Source: CAKVON01 sp902475665
Lineage (GTDB): Bacteria; Actinomycetota; Coriobacteriia; Coriobacteriales; Atopobiaceae
Assembly (NCBI GenBank): GCA_036321795.1
Contig: JAWQCY010000001.1
Coordinates: forward strand, 434,001-498,000
DNA: 64,000 nt
Direction: 5' to 3'
Notes under the pieces: model-generated
Told to the model about the DNA's origin: nothing
The model's database searches: none
Seen by the model: only the letters and a program-made list of their open reading frames with translations
Translations under genes and position numbers: made by a program
Part shown: positions 1-9,549 of the stretch, piece after piece
Layout of the letters: each line of letters opens with the position of its first letter
Numbering within the stretch: position 1 is the first letter of the stretch

Positions 1-1606
<1,606 letters not shown>

Positions 1607-1692
1607 GGCCGCTCGCTTTCTACTCGGTCCCGGGCGCATTCGCGTGGCTGCGCTTGCGTCCGGGCGTTGTTTGGCTGCGTACGCGAAAAACC

Positions 1693-1710
1693 GTAACGCC
1701 TCATTGTTAC
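1693..1710. promoter_or_regulatory. Inverted GTAAC...GTTAC pair upstream of glnN
   Basis: GTAAC and GTTAC half-sites separated by 8 bases lie about 87 bases before the glnN start. The gdhA promoter region also carries several GTTAC words, and both regions contain CAATGAGG next to GTTACG. A shared nitrogen regulator is possible. The 13-base phasing here does not fit the 11-base phasing of classical GlnR half-sites. Confidence 0.3.
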
Positions 1711-1785
1711 GCCATCATGAATGCCTGAAAAGCCCCAGGTTTCTCATTCGTGCATCATTGTTTCGCAAACGTGCCATCCGAGCGC

Positions 1786-1798
1786 TGTCGAGAAGTGC
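1786..1798 (-). repeat. Copy of the CACTTCTCG-type intergenic word
   Basis: On the minus strand this reads GCACTTCTCGACA, matching 13 bases of the GACA variant found at 3041-3056 and inside carB. It lies in the non-coding gap between glnN and tRNA-Ala. Confidence 0.5.
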
Positions 1799-1836
1799 GT
1801 GTGGTGACCTTGTGGTGGCGCGGGCCACACCGACGT

Positions 1837-1864
1837 TTGACACGCGTCGCGAATGTGCGATAAT
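1837..1864 (+). promoter_or_regulatory. Promoter of tRNA-Ala
   Basis: TTGACA at 1837-1842 and GATAAT at 1859-1864 with a 16-base spacer, ending about 20 bases before the tRNA 5' end. This is a near-consensus housekeeping-sigma promoter. Confidence 0.8.
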
Positions 1865-1885
1865 AGCCACCGCGCAAAAGCGCCT

Positions 1886-1961
1886 GGGGACGTAGCTCAG
1901 TTGGGAGAGCGCTGCCTTCGCACGGCAGAGGCCGAGGGTTCGACTCCCTTCGTCTCCACCA
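1886..1961 (+). tRNA. tRNA-Ala (anticodon CGC)
   Basis: A full cloverleaf can be drawn: acceptor GGGGACG pairs with CGTCTCC and includes the G3-U70 wobble that identifies alanine tRNAs. The D arm is GCTC/GAGC, the anticodon stem CTGCC/GGCAG with loop TTCGCAC (anticodon CGC), and the T arm has TTCGACT. CCA is encoded at 1959-1961. Confidence 0.95.
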
Positions 1962-1971
1962 TAAGAAACAG

Positions 1972-2010
1972 ACGGGATCTGGGCGCAAGCCTGGGTCCCG
2001 TTTCCTTTTT
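1972..2010 (+). terminator. Rho-independent terminator after tRNA-Ala
   Basis: A 13-base stem, ACGGGATCTGGGC with GCCTGGGTCCCGT (two wobbles), closes on a GCAA tetraloop and is followed by TTCCTTTTT. Confidence 0.85.
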
Positions 2011-2054
2011 GCGGCCGATGCACGCGGCCGCGACCGCGCGAGGGGAGAGAAGCC

Positions 2055-3020
2055 ATGACGGTCTCGACCGGGGCATACGATGCCTGCCGGCTGTGCCCGC
2101 GCGCCTGTGGCGCGCGTCGTGCGGAGGGGCGTCGTGGCGCGTGCGGCGCAAACGCGACCGTGCGCGTGGCCCGTGCCGCGCTGCACTTCTGGGAGGAGCC
2201 GCCCATCTCCGGCGAGGCCGGGTCGGGCGCGATCTTCTTCTCGGGGTGCCCCTTGCGCTGCGTGTTCTGCCAGAACCACGACATCTCCAGCGGCAACTTC
2301 GGCCATGACGTCACCGTCGCGCGCCTTGCCATGATGATGCTCGAGCTGCGCGACAAGGGCGCGCTCAACATCAACCTGGTCACGCCCCTCCACTTTGCCC
2401 CACAGGTCCGCGAGGCGGTGCTCATGGCACGTGACGCCGGGCTCGACCTGCCCATCGTCTGCAACACCTCCGGCTACGAGCGCGCCGACGTCGTGCGCCG
2501 GATGGCCGACGTGGTCGACGTGTGGCTCGCCGACTTCAAGTACGCCTCGGCAGACCTCGCCGCCACGCTGTCCGGCGCCCGCGACTATCCCGACGTCGCC
2601 GCCGAGGCGCTGGCTGCCATGGTCGGGTCCGTGCGCTCGCGCGGCACCCGCGTCCTCGCCGACGACGGCTCCATGCGGGCGGGCGTCATCGTGCGCCACC
2701 TGGTGCTTCCCGGCCACGTGGACGACTCGTGCGCGGTCCTCGACCGCGTGTGGGACATCTGCGGCAACGACTGCGACCTCTCCGTCATGAACCAGTACAC
2801 GCCCAACGAGTCCTGTAGGGAGAAGGGCGGCGAGCTCGCCCGCGCCGTGACCGACGAGGAGTACGAGATCGTCCTGTGCCACGCCGACGACCTGGGTTTT
2901 GAGCACATGTGGTGGCAGCAGGGAGGCACCGTCTCGGAGAGCTTCGTGCCGGAGTTCGACGCAACCGGCGTCGACGGGCCCGAGCTTGCGTCGTGTGACG
3001 GTGGCCCGACGCGGGTATAG
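2055..3020 (+). CDS. Radical SAM protein, PflX / pyruvate formate-lyase-activase-like
   Basis: A 321-residue radical SAM protein of the PflX family (COG1313). It would use a [4Fe-4S] cluster to cleave S-adenosylmethionine and make a radical, perhaps on a glycyl-radical enzyme; the target is unknown. The cluster motif CPLRCVFCQN (CxxxCxxC) is near residue 65. An N-terminal cysteine pair (CRLCPRAC) and a further CGA motif near residue 32 precede it, as in PflX proteins. The start ATG follows a GAGGGGAGAG ribosome site. No glycyl-radical enzyme lies nearby, so the partner must be elsewhere. Confidence 0.85.
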   Translation: MTVSTGAYDACRLCPRACGARRAEGRRGACGANATVRVARAALHFWEEPPISGEAGSGAIFFSGCPLRCVFCQNHDISSGNFGHDVTVARLAMMMLELRDKGALNINLVTPLHFAPQVREAVLMARDAGLDLPIVCNTSGYERADVVRRMADVVDVWLADFKYASADLAATLSGARDYPDVAAEALAAMVGSVRSRGTRVLADDGSMRAGVIVRHLVLPGHVDDSCAVLDRVWDICGNDCDLSVMNQYTPNESCREKGGELARAVTDEEYEIVLCHADDLGFEHMWWQQGGTVSESFVPEFDATGVDGPELASCDGGPTRV

Positions 3021-3040
3021 GAAGAGACTGACGACGCGCG

Positions 3041-3056
3041 GGCACTTCTCGACAGG
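3041..3056 (+). repeat. Copy of the CACTTCTCG-type intergenic word (GACA variant)
   Basis: GGCACTTCTCGACAGG, one mismatch from the commonest form, lies 20 bases after the radical SAM stop codon. The identical 16 bases recur inside carB at 32501-32516. Confidence 0.6.
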
Positions 3057-3083
3057 GGCCGCGCATCGAGCGAAGGGAACACG

Positions 3084-3386
3084 ATGGCAGACGACAACGC
3101 CCTCACCGACGACGAGCGCGCCGAGCTCGAGAGGCTTCGTGCCGAGAAGGCCGACCGCGAGCGTGCCGCCGAGCGCGCCGAGCTCGAGAGGCTGCGCGCC
3201 GAGGCCGCCGTCGAGCGCGAGCGAGAGGCCGCCGACGCCCGTGTCGAGAAGATTCGCGAGCGCAACCGCAAGATCATGGAGCCCGATGACGACGACCTGA
3301 GGATGCCTCTGGCCCAGAAGCTGGTCCTGGGCATCGCCATCCTGCTGATGGTCGCCTTCGCGTTCTACACGCTGAGCAGGCACTAG
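3084..3386 (+). CDS. Small tail-anchored coiled-coil protein, unknown function
   Basis: This 100-residue protein is not recognised. Residues 1-75 are almost entirely charged helix with a repeated AELERLRAE unit (residues about 14-22 and 34-42), typical of a coiled coil. Residues 80-96 form a single hydrophobic membrane helix (LVLGIAILLMVAFAFYT) with only SRH after it. That predicts a cytoplasmic coiled coil anchored by its C-terminus. It lies between the radical SAM gene and pncB, all on the same strand. A larger protein of the same design is encoded at 37423-38691. Confidence 0.8.
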   Translation: MADDNALTDDERAELERLRAEKADRERAAERAELERLRAEAAVEREREAADARVEKIRERNRKIMEPDDDDLRMPLAQKLVLGIAILLMVAFAFYTLSRH

Positions 3387-3446
3387 CTTTCGTCGGGGCG
3401 TGCCGCCACGACAGCGCGCCCGAAACACAATCGAGGGGAGACCCAG

Positions 3447-4928
3447 ATGTCGCTTACCGACCGCACCGAGCCCACCGACGTGGCACTCAACACCGACCTC
3501 TACGAGCTCACGATGGCCCAGGGCTTCTTCGAGGCGGGCCTCGCCGACACCCGTGCGTGCTTCAGCGTCTTCTTCCGCGACAACCCCTTCGACGGCGGCT
3601 ATGCCGTGGCCTGCGGCACCGGCCAGATCGCCGACCTTGTCGAGAGCTACCGCTACGACGCCGACTCGATCGAGTACCTGCGCTCGCTCGTCGCCCCCGG
3701 CGGCGGCCCCATGTTCACGGAGGCGTTCCTCGACTACCTGGCGGACTTCCGGATGCGCGTCTCTGTGTGGGCCGTGCCCGAGGGCGAGCTGGTGTTTCCG
3801 CGCGAGCCCATGGTGCGCGTCGAGGGCCCCATCATCGACTGCCAGCTGCTGGAGACCGCGCTTCTCAACCTGGTCAACTTCCAGACGCTCGTGGCAACCA
3901 AGACCGCCCGCGTGGTCCAGGCGGCCGAGGGCCACGCCGTGTCCGACTTTGGCCTGCGTCGCGCCCAGGGGCCGGACGGCGGCCTGGCGGTGGCGCGCGC
4001 CTCGTTTGTCGGCGGCGCCTCGTCCACGTCCAACGTCCTGGCGGGCAAGATCTACGGCATCCCCGTCTTCGGCACCCATGCGCACTCCTGGGTCATGGCC
4101 TTCCCCTCCGAGCTCGAGGCGTTCCGCGCCTTCGCGCGCTCGATGCCCAAGAACTGCGTGCTTCTCGTGGATACCTATGACGTGCGTCGCGGGGTCGAGA
4201 ACGCCATCACCGTCGCCCGCGAGATGGAGGCTGCGGGCGAGCGGCTGGCCGCGGTGCGCATCGACTCGGGCGACCTGGCCAAGCTGTCCAAGTTCGCGCG
4301 CAAGGCCTTCGACGACGCCGGCCTGCCCTACGTAAGGATCGCGGCCTCCAACGACCTCGACGAGTACACCATCCAGTCGTTGTTCGCCCAGGGCGCGCCC
4401 ATCGACTCGTTCGGCGTGGGCACCAAGCTGGCGACCTGCGACCCGCAGCCGTCGCTGGGTGGCGTCTACAAGCTCGCCGCGACCCGTGCCTGCGACGACG
4501 ACGCCTGGGAGCCCGTCGTCAAGCTCTCCGAGCAGGCCTACAAGCGCACCATCCCCGGCGTCCAGCGCGTGCTGCGCCACTACGACGACAACGGCTGCCC
4601 CATGGGCGACCTCATCCTCGACGACGGCCTCGTCGATTCCGACCTCACCCGCGCCGTGGACGTCATGGATCCCTACACCAGCTACGACCTGTCGGGCTAC
4701 GTGGCCGTCGACCTGCTGGAGCAGCTTGTCGAGAAGGGCCACGGGACCGACGTCTCCTACACGCTTGAGTCCTCGCGCAGGCGTTGCCACGACGCCCTCA
4801 TGAGGCTGGACGCCGCGACCAGGCGCTTCCTCAATCCACAGCCCTACCCAGTGGGCATCGAGGAGGGCCTTGCCCGCGTGCGCGAACGCCTCTCTGGTGC
4901 CGAGCGCATGCGTTCGGGCCGCGAATAG
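3447..4928 (+). CDS. pncB: Nicotinate phosphoribosyltransferase
   Basis: Joins nicotinate and PRPP to give nicotinate mononucleotide, the salvage entry into NAD synthesis (Preiss-Handler route). At 493 residues it has the usual length. Diagnostic stretches are NTDLYELTMAQGFFEAG near the N-terminus, GTHAHSWVMAFP around residue 210 and RIDSGDLAKLSKFARK around 270, covering substrate-site loops of the NAPRTase family. The ATG is preceded by GAGGGGAGACCCAG. It could share a transcript with the upstream coiled-coil gene (60-base gap). Confidence 0.95.
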   Translation: MSLTDRTEPTDVALNTDLYELTMAQGFFEAGLADTRACFSVFFRDNPFDGGYAVACGTGQIADLVESYRYDADSIEYLRSLVAPGGGPMFTEAFLDYLADFRMRVSVWAVPEGELVFPREPMVRVEGPIIDCQLLETALLNLVNFQTLVATKTARVVQAAEGHAVSDFGLRRAQGPDGGLAVARASFVGGASSTSNVLAGKIYGIPVFGTHAHSWVMAFPSELEAFRAFARSMPKNCVLLVDTYDVRRGVENAITVAREMEAAGERLAAVRIDSGDLAKLSKFARKAFDDAGLPYVRIAASNDLDEYTIQSLFAQGAPIDSFGVGTKLATCDPQPSLGGVYKLAATRACDDDAWEPVVKLSEQAYKRTIPGVQRVLRHYDDNGCPMGDLILDDGLVDSDLTRAVDVMDPYTSYDLSGYVAVDLLEQLVEKGHGTDVSYTLESSRRRCHDALMRLDAATRRFLNPQPYPVGIEEGLARVRERLSGAERMRSGRE

Positions 4929-4963
4929 GTCCGTCGCCGTGCATAGGCGATTCGTTTCGGGTG

Positions 4964-5009
4964 CATGAAAGTGCATCGTGGCCCGTACCTGCTCTGCTAC
5001 ACTTTCATG
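4964..5009 (+). promoter_or_regulatory. argS promoter with flanking inverted repeat
   Basis: An extended -10 box, TGCTACACT (hexamer TACACT at 4998-5003), lies upstream of argS. It is bracketed by a perfect 10-base inverted repeat, CATGAAAGTG (4964-4973) and CACTTTCATG (5000-5009). The right arm covers the -10 and the left arm sits beyond the -35 area, so a repressor bound to both arms would block transcription. The regulator is unknown. Confidence 0.5.
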
Positions 5010-5059
5010 AAGTCTGTGTAGGCCCGCGCGAGCGTGGGCGCGTACGAAAAGGAGTAGAC

Positions 5060-6928
5060 ATGCCCGAGACGATCGAGGAGCTTGTTAGGCAGGCAATCGC
5101 CGCCGCCCAGCAGGCCGGTGACCTGGCTGAGTTCGAGGTCGAGGATTGCGGCGTCGAGCGACCGGCCGACACCGACCACGGTGAGTGGACTTCCACCGTC
5201 GCCCTGCGATCCGCGCGCCTCGCCCGCACCGCCCCCGCCAAGATCGCCCAGGCCATCATCGCCCACATGCCCGCCAGCCCCGCCATCGCCAAGGTCGAGG
5301 TCGCCGGCCCCGGCTTCATCAACTTCTACCTGAACGCCGCCGCCAACAACGAGATCATCCGTACCGTCCGCGAGCAGGGTATGGACTTCGCCCGCGTCGA
5401 CGAGGGCCACGGCCTCAAGGTCAACTACGAGTTCATCTCGGCCAACCCCACCGGCCCGCTGCACGTCGGCCACGGTCGCTGGGCCGCGCTCGGCGACTCC
5501 ATGTGCAACGTCTTGGAGCACGCCGGCTACCACGTCGACCGCGAGTACTACATCAACGACCACGGCAGCCAGATGGACGTCTTCGGCGGTTCCGTCGTGA
5601 CCCGCTACCTGCAGCTCATCCAGATCATGCGTGAGGACGGCTGCGACGTCGCCATCGCCTACGACAAGCTTCTCGCCGACCGCGAGGCCTACGTCGAGGA
5701 CGAGAACGACGAGCACCCCGAGAACCACCCGTTCATGGATGCCTTCAACGAGGCCCTGGGCGGCAACTCCTACGGCGGCGACTACATCGTCGAGATCGCC
5801 CGCGAGTTCGTCGAGTCCGACGGCGACAAGTGGGTCGACGCCGATGCCGACGAGCGCGCCATCGAGTTCCGCGAGCGCGCCTACCAGGCGATGCTCGGCC
5901 GCATCAGGGCCACCTGCGACGCCTCCCGCTGCCCGTTCGACCTCTGGTTCTCCGAGCGCTCCCTGTACGTGAAGGACGAGAGCGGCACCTCCCAGGTCGA
6001 CCGCGCCTTCAAGCGCCTCGACGACATGGGTCACCTCTACAGCACCGATGACGGTGCCCTGTGGTTCCGCTCCACCACCTTCGGTGACGACAAGGACCGC
6101 GTCCTGGTCAAGTCCAACGGCGAGTACACCTACTTTGCCTCCGACGTCGCCTACCACTGGAACAAGTTCCAGCGTGACGACTACTCGATCGACCTGTGGG
6201 GCGCCGACCACCACGGCTACATCGCCCGCGTCACCAACGTCTGCGACGCCATGGGCTACGAGGGCAAGTTCGAGGTCGACCTCGGCCAGTTCGTCAACCT
6301 GCTCCGCAACGGCGAGCCCGTCCGCATGTCCAAGCGTCGCGGCACCATGGTCTCCTACCAGGAGCTGCTCGACGAGGTCGGTGTCGACGCCGCCCGTTAC
6401 ACCCTGATCTCCAAGTCGGCCAACCAGACGATCGACTTCGACATCGAGGCCGTCAAGAAGCAGAGTTCCTCCAACCCGGTCTTCTACGTGCAGTATGCGC
6501 ACGCCCGCGTCTGCTCGATCCTGCGTCGCGCCGCTGGCGTCACCGAGGAGCAGGCTGCCGAGATGGGCATGGACGCCGTGGCCAAGCAGGCAATCGGCGA
6601 GGATTACGACCTGTCGCTTCTGACTGACCCGACCGAGCTGCAGCTCGGCCGCAAGATCTCCTCGCTGCCCGATCTGATCGCCTCCGCCGCTCGCGACCGC
6701 GCCCCGTTCCGCCTCACGCACTACGTCGAGGAGCTGGCTAGCGACTTCCACGGCTTCTACAACGCCTGCCAGGTCCTGCCCAGCGAGGGCCGTCCGGTTG
6801 CCGAGGATCTCTCCCGCGCGCGTCTGGCCGCCTGTGATGCCGTCCGCATCACCCTGGCCCTGTGCCTCAAGCTCATCGGCGTCTCCGCGCCCGAGGTCAT
6901 GCGTCGCGAGGAGCAGGTCGAGGAGTAG
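5060..6928 (+). CDS. argS: Arginyl-tRNA synthetase
   Basis: Class I synthetase that charges tRNA-Arg. The start was set at ATG 5060, because GGAG sits just upstream and the reading begins with the usual N-terminal additional domain (MPETIEELVRQAI); the open frame further upstream overlaps pncB. The product is 622 residues. The HIGH motif appears as HVGHGRWA after SANPTGPL near residue 135, and the KMSK loop as VRMSKRRGTMV near residue 425. The C-terminal DALR anticodon-binding region ends in LIGVSAPEVMRREEQVEE. The gene is monocistronic, with its own promoter and a strong terminator. Confidence 0.97.
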   Translation: MPETIEELVRQAIAAAQQAGDLAEFEVEDCGVERPADTDHGEWTSTVALRSARLARTAPAKIAQAIIAHMPASPAIAKVEVAGPGFINFYLNAAANNEIIRTVREQGMDFARVDEGHGLKVNYEFISANPTGPLHVGHGRWAALGDSMCNVLEHAGYHVDREYYINDHGSQMDVFGGSVVTRYLQLIQIMREDGCDVAIAYDKLLADREAYVEDENDEHPENHPFMDAFNEALGGNSYGGDYIVEIAREFVESDGDKWVDADADERAIEFRERAYQAMLGRIRATCDASRCPFDLWFSERSLYVKDESGTSQVDRAFKRLDDMGHLYSTDDGALWFRSTTFGDDKDRVLVKSNGEYTYFASDVAYHWNKFQRDDYSIDLWGADHHGYIARVTNVCDAMGYEGKFEVDLGQFVNLLRNGEPVRMSKRRGTMVSYQELLDEVGVDAARYTLISKSANQTIDFDIEAVKKQSSSNPVFYVQYAHARVCSILRRAAGVTEEQAAEMGMDAVAKQAIGEDYDLSLLTDPTELQLGRKISSLPDLIASAARDRAPFRLTHYVEELASDFHGFYNACQVLPSEGRPVAEDLSRARLAACDAVRITLALCLKLIGVSAPEVMRREEQVEE

Positions 6929-6992
6929 GCCCCAGACCCCTCCTGCTCCCGGGACAACGGCCGAGAGCCGTTTCTGACATATCGCGTCTGAC

Positions 6993-7040
6993 GGACGCCC
7001 GCCCGAGCATCAACCGTCTCGGGCGGGCGTCCTGCTTTTT
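6993..7040 (+). terminator. Terminator after argS
   Basis: A 15-base GC-rich stem, GGACGCCCGCCCGAG with CTCGGGCGGGCGTCC, followed by TGCTTTTT. Confidence 0.92.
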
Positions 7041-7058
7041 CTAGTGCGTGTGTCGTGC

Positions 7059-7242
7059 TATAGTCCATGTTGACCGTGCGGCGTCTTTGCCGCGATTATG
7101 GCCACATCCCACCCACCACCTCACATGCGCGCCGCCATGCGCCCTTCCATGCCGCGATGACGCGCAAAACATTCCTCACGGGTGGACCAAATTGCCAAGA
7201 GCGCCCCTTGGGGGCGAAGCAATGCCGAAGAAGGAGCACCAA
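7059..7242 (+). promoter_or_regulatory. rho promoter and C-rich leader
   Basis: An extended -10 (TGCTATAGT, hexamer 7059-7064) begins a leader of about 165 bases. Roughly 7100-7165 is rich in C and poor in G (for example CCACATCCCACCCACCACC), which resembles a rut site where Rho could load on its own message. A small hairpin, CGCCCC/GGGGCG at 7202-7216, sits just before the ATG at 7222. Rho autoregulation is known in other bacteria; here it is inference. Confidence 0.5.
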
Positions 7243-9549
7243 TTGTCTGACGACTCCGTCGAGCCCAAGGCGCCGTCTGCCGCGCCGTCTGCCGCGAGCG
7301 AGCCTGCGGCTCCCGCAGCCGAGAAGCCCAAGCGGCGTCCCGGCCGTCCGCGCAAGGTCGTTGCCGAGAAGGACGTCGCGTCCGACGCCCCCGCGAAGGC
7401 CGAGGCTCCCGCACCAACCAAGCCTGCGACCAGGCGTGCCACGGCCGCCAAGACCACAGCCAAGACCGCGACCAAGTCCGCGACGGCTACCGAGCCCGCC
7501 GGCAAGGCGGACGCCCCCGCCGCCGAGAAGCCCAAGCGCCGTCGCGGCCGTCCGCGCAAGGTCGTTGCCGAGAAGGACGTCGCGGCCGACGCCTCCGCGA
7601 AGGCAGAGGTCCCGGCGGACCAGGCCCCCAAGGCCACGACCAAGCCCGGCTCCGACGCCATGGCCCCCGCCGCAGCCGCCGAGCCGGCCGAGAAGCCCAA
7701 GCGTCGTCGCGGCCGTCCCCGCAAGGTCGATGTCGAGGTCGCCGCCGCTGTCGAGGCCGCTGCCACCTCGCAGCCCTTCTCGGCAGCAGCCGACGAGATG
7801 ACGCGTCGCACCGCCGAGCTCACCCAGGGCTCCGCCACCGAGCAGCCCACCCCCGCCCGTACCGTTGCCGAGGCCGACGCCGCCGAGGGCAAGCCTGCCC
7901 GACGCACGCGACGCCGCGTGGGCGACCAGGCCGGCACAGACGTCAAGCAGGAGCCTGCCGACGGGCTTGCCGGGACGAAGGACGATGCCTCCGAGAAGGC
8001 CCCCGCCGCTACCGAGAAGCCCGCCGAGGCCGGGGACGCCAAGGACGACTCGAAACCCTCCGACGAGCATGGCGAGTCTGCGAGGGAGGGCCAGCCTCGC
8101 CGTCGCCGCCGCAACCGCCACGATGACGGAGGCAACGGCTACAACAACGGTTCCAACAATGGCGGGAACAACCGCCAGGGTCGCGGCCAGCGCAACAACG
8201 ACCAGGGTCAGGGCCGCAACAACCGCCGCAACAACCGCCGCAACGGCAATGGCCCCGACCTCAATGCCGAGCCAAGCCTCTCTCGCGACGAGCTCCAGGC
8301 CATGAAGGTCGCCGAGCTTCGCGCCAAGGCCGCCGAGCTCGGCATCGACGGCACCGGCATCCGCAAGGCAGACCTGGTCGACGTTGTCTACGCCGCAGCC
8401 GCGAAGGCCGAGGGCTTCCGCCAGGTCAGGGGCGTGCTCGAGATCCAGAGGGGCGAGGGCTACGGCTTTTTGCGCTCCGACAACTACATGCAGGGTCCCA
8501 ACGACGCCTTCGTCTTCCAGCAGACGATTCGCCAGTACGGCCTTCGTCCCGGCGACGTGCTCGAGGGAACCGTCGTGCCCAACAAGGGCAAGAGCAAGTA
8601 CCCGCCGCTGGCCCACATCACCTCGGTCAACGGCCGTGCCCCCGAGCTCGCCCGCGAGCGCGCCCACTTCCGCGACCTCACGCCGATCTACCCGAACGAG
8701 CCCCTCAGGCTCGAGTGCGGACGCGATTCCATCACCGGCCGTGCCATCGACCTGGTGGCGCCCATCGGCAAGGGCCAGCGTGGCCTCATCGTGAGTCCCC
8801 CCAAGGCCGGCAAGACCACCGTGCTCAAGCACATCTGCCAGTCCATCGCGGCCAACAACCCCGAGGTGCACCTCATCTGCCTTCTGGTGGACGAGCGCCC
8901 CGAGGAGGTCACGGACATGCAGCGCTCGATTCGCGGCGAGGTCGTCGCGTCGACCTTCGACATGCCCGCCGACAACCACACCGCCGTCTCCGAGCTCGTG
9001 ATCGAGCATGCCAAGCGCCTTGTCGAGCAGGGCGACGACGTCGTGGTGGTTCTCGACTCGATCACCCGCCTGGCACGCGCCTATAACCTGGCACAGCCTG
9101 CCAGCGGACGCATCCTTTCGGGCGGCGTCGACGCGTCGGCGCTGTACCCGCCCAAGAAGTTCCTGGGCGCGGCCCGCAACATCGAGAACGGCGGCTCTCT
9201 CACGATCATTGCCTCGGCACTCGTCGAGACGGGCTCCAAGATGGATGAGGTCATCTTCGAGGAGTTCAAGGGCACCGGCAACATGGAGCTCAAGCTCGAC
9301 CGCGACCTGGCCGACAAGCGCATCTTCCCGGCGATCGACCCCGTGGCGTCGGGCACGCGAAACGAGGAGCTTCTCATCCAGCCCGAGCTGCAGCCGTTCG
9401 TCTGGGGCATCCGTCGCATCCTGGCGAACATGAACAACACCGAGCGCGCCGCGGCATCGCTGGTCAAGGGGCTACGCGCCACCAAGTCCAACGACGAGTT
9501 CCTCATTCGTTCCGCCAAGAAGGCCCAGGCGACCGACTACACCGCCTAG
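7243..9549 (+). CDS. rho: Transcription termination factor Rho with long disordered N-terminus
   Basis: Hexameric RNA-dependent helicase that ends transcription. The start is taken as TTG 7243 because AAGGAG lies exactly 6 bases upstream; the in-frame ATG at 7222 (MPKKEHQ) has a weak ribosome site and is the alternative. The first ~340 residues are low-complexity: three KPKRRxGRPRKV blocks that look like AT-hooks, separated by Ala/Pro/Glu linkers, then an Asn/Arg/Gly-rich tract. After this come the Rho_N helix bundle (LSRDELQAMKVAELRAKAA), the cold-shock RNA-binding fold (GVLEIQRGEGYGFLR) and the ATPase with Walker A SPPKAGKTT. At about 768 residues it is far longer than the E. coli protein (419). 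Its stop overlaps the convergent dehydrogenase gene. Confidence 0.95.
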   Translation: MSDDSVEPKAPSAAPSAASEPAAPAAEKPKRRPGRPRKVVAEKDVASDAPAKAEAPAPTKPATRRATAAKTTAKTATKSATATEPAGKADAPAAEKPKRRRGRPRKVVAEKDVAADASAKAEVPADQAPKATTKPGSDAMAPAAAAEPAEKPKRRRGRPRKVDVEVAAAVEAAATSQPFSAAADEMTRRTAELTQGSATEQPTPARTVAEADAAEGKPARRTRRRVGDQAGTDVKQEPADGLAGTKDDASEKAPAATEKPAEAGDAKDDSKPSDEHGESAREGQPRRRRRNRHDDGGNGYNNGSNNGGNNRQGRGQRNNDQGQGRNNRRNNRRNGNGPDLNAEPSLSRDELQAMKVAELRAKAAELGIDGTGIRKADLVDVVYAAAAKAEGFRQVRGVLEIQRGEGYGFLRSDNYMQGPNDAFVFQQTIRQYGLRPGDVLEGTVVPNKGKSKYPPLAHITSVNGRAPELARERAHFRDLTPIYPNEPLRLECGRDSITGRAIDLVAPIGKGQRGLIVSPPKAGKTTVLKHICQSIAANNPEVHLICLLVDERPEEVTDMQRSIRGEVVASTFDMPADNHTAVSELVIEHAKRLVEQGDDVVVVLDSITRLARAYNLAQPASGRILSGGVDASALYPPKKFLGAARNIENGGSLTIIASALVETGSKMDEVIFEEFKGTGNMELKLDRDLADKRIFPAIDPVASGTRNEELLIQPELQPFVWGIRRILANMNNTERAAASLVKGLRATKSNDEFLIRSAKKAQATDYTA

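Noticed and set aside
1693..1710. Classical GlnR box before glnN
   Set aside because: Half-site spacing is 13 bases rather than 11, so it was kept only as a weak candidate site.
4929..5059. T-box riboswitch before argS
   Set aside because: The gap is 131 bases and has no T-box core (TGGNACCGCG) or specifier structure.
7300..7740. Near-identical DNA segments in the 5' part of rho as a mobile or VNTR repeat
   Set aside because: The similarity follows the repeated protein blocks (KPKRRxGRPRKV) and has differing linkers; it is better explained as protein repeat evolution.
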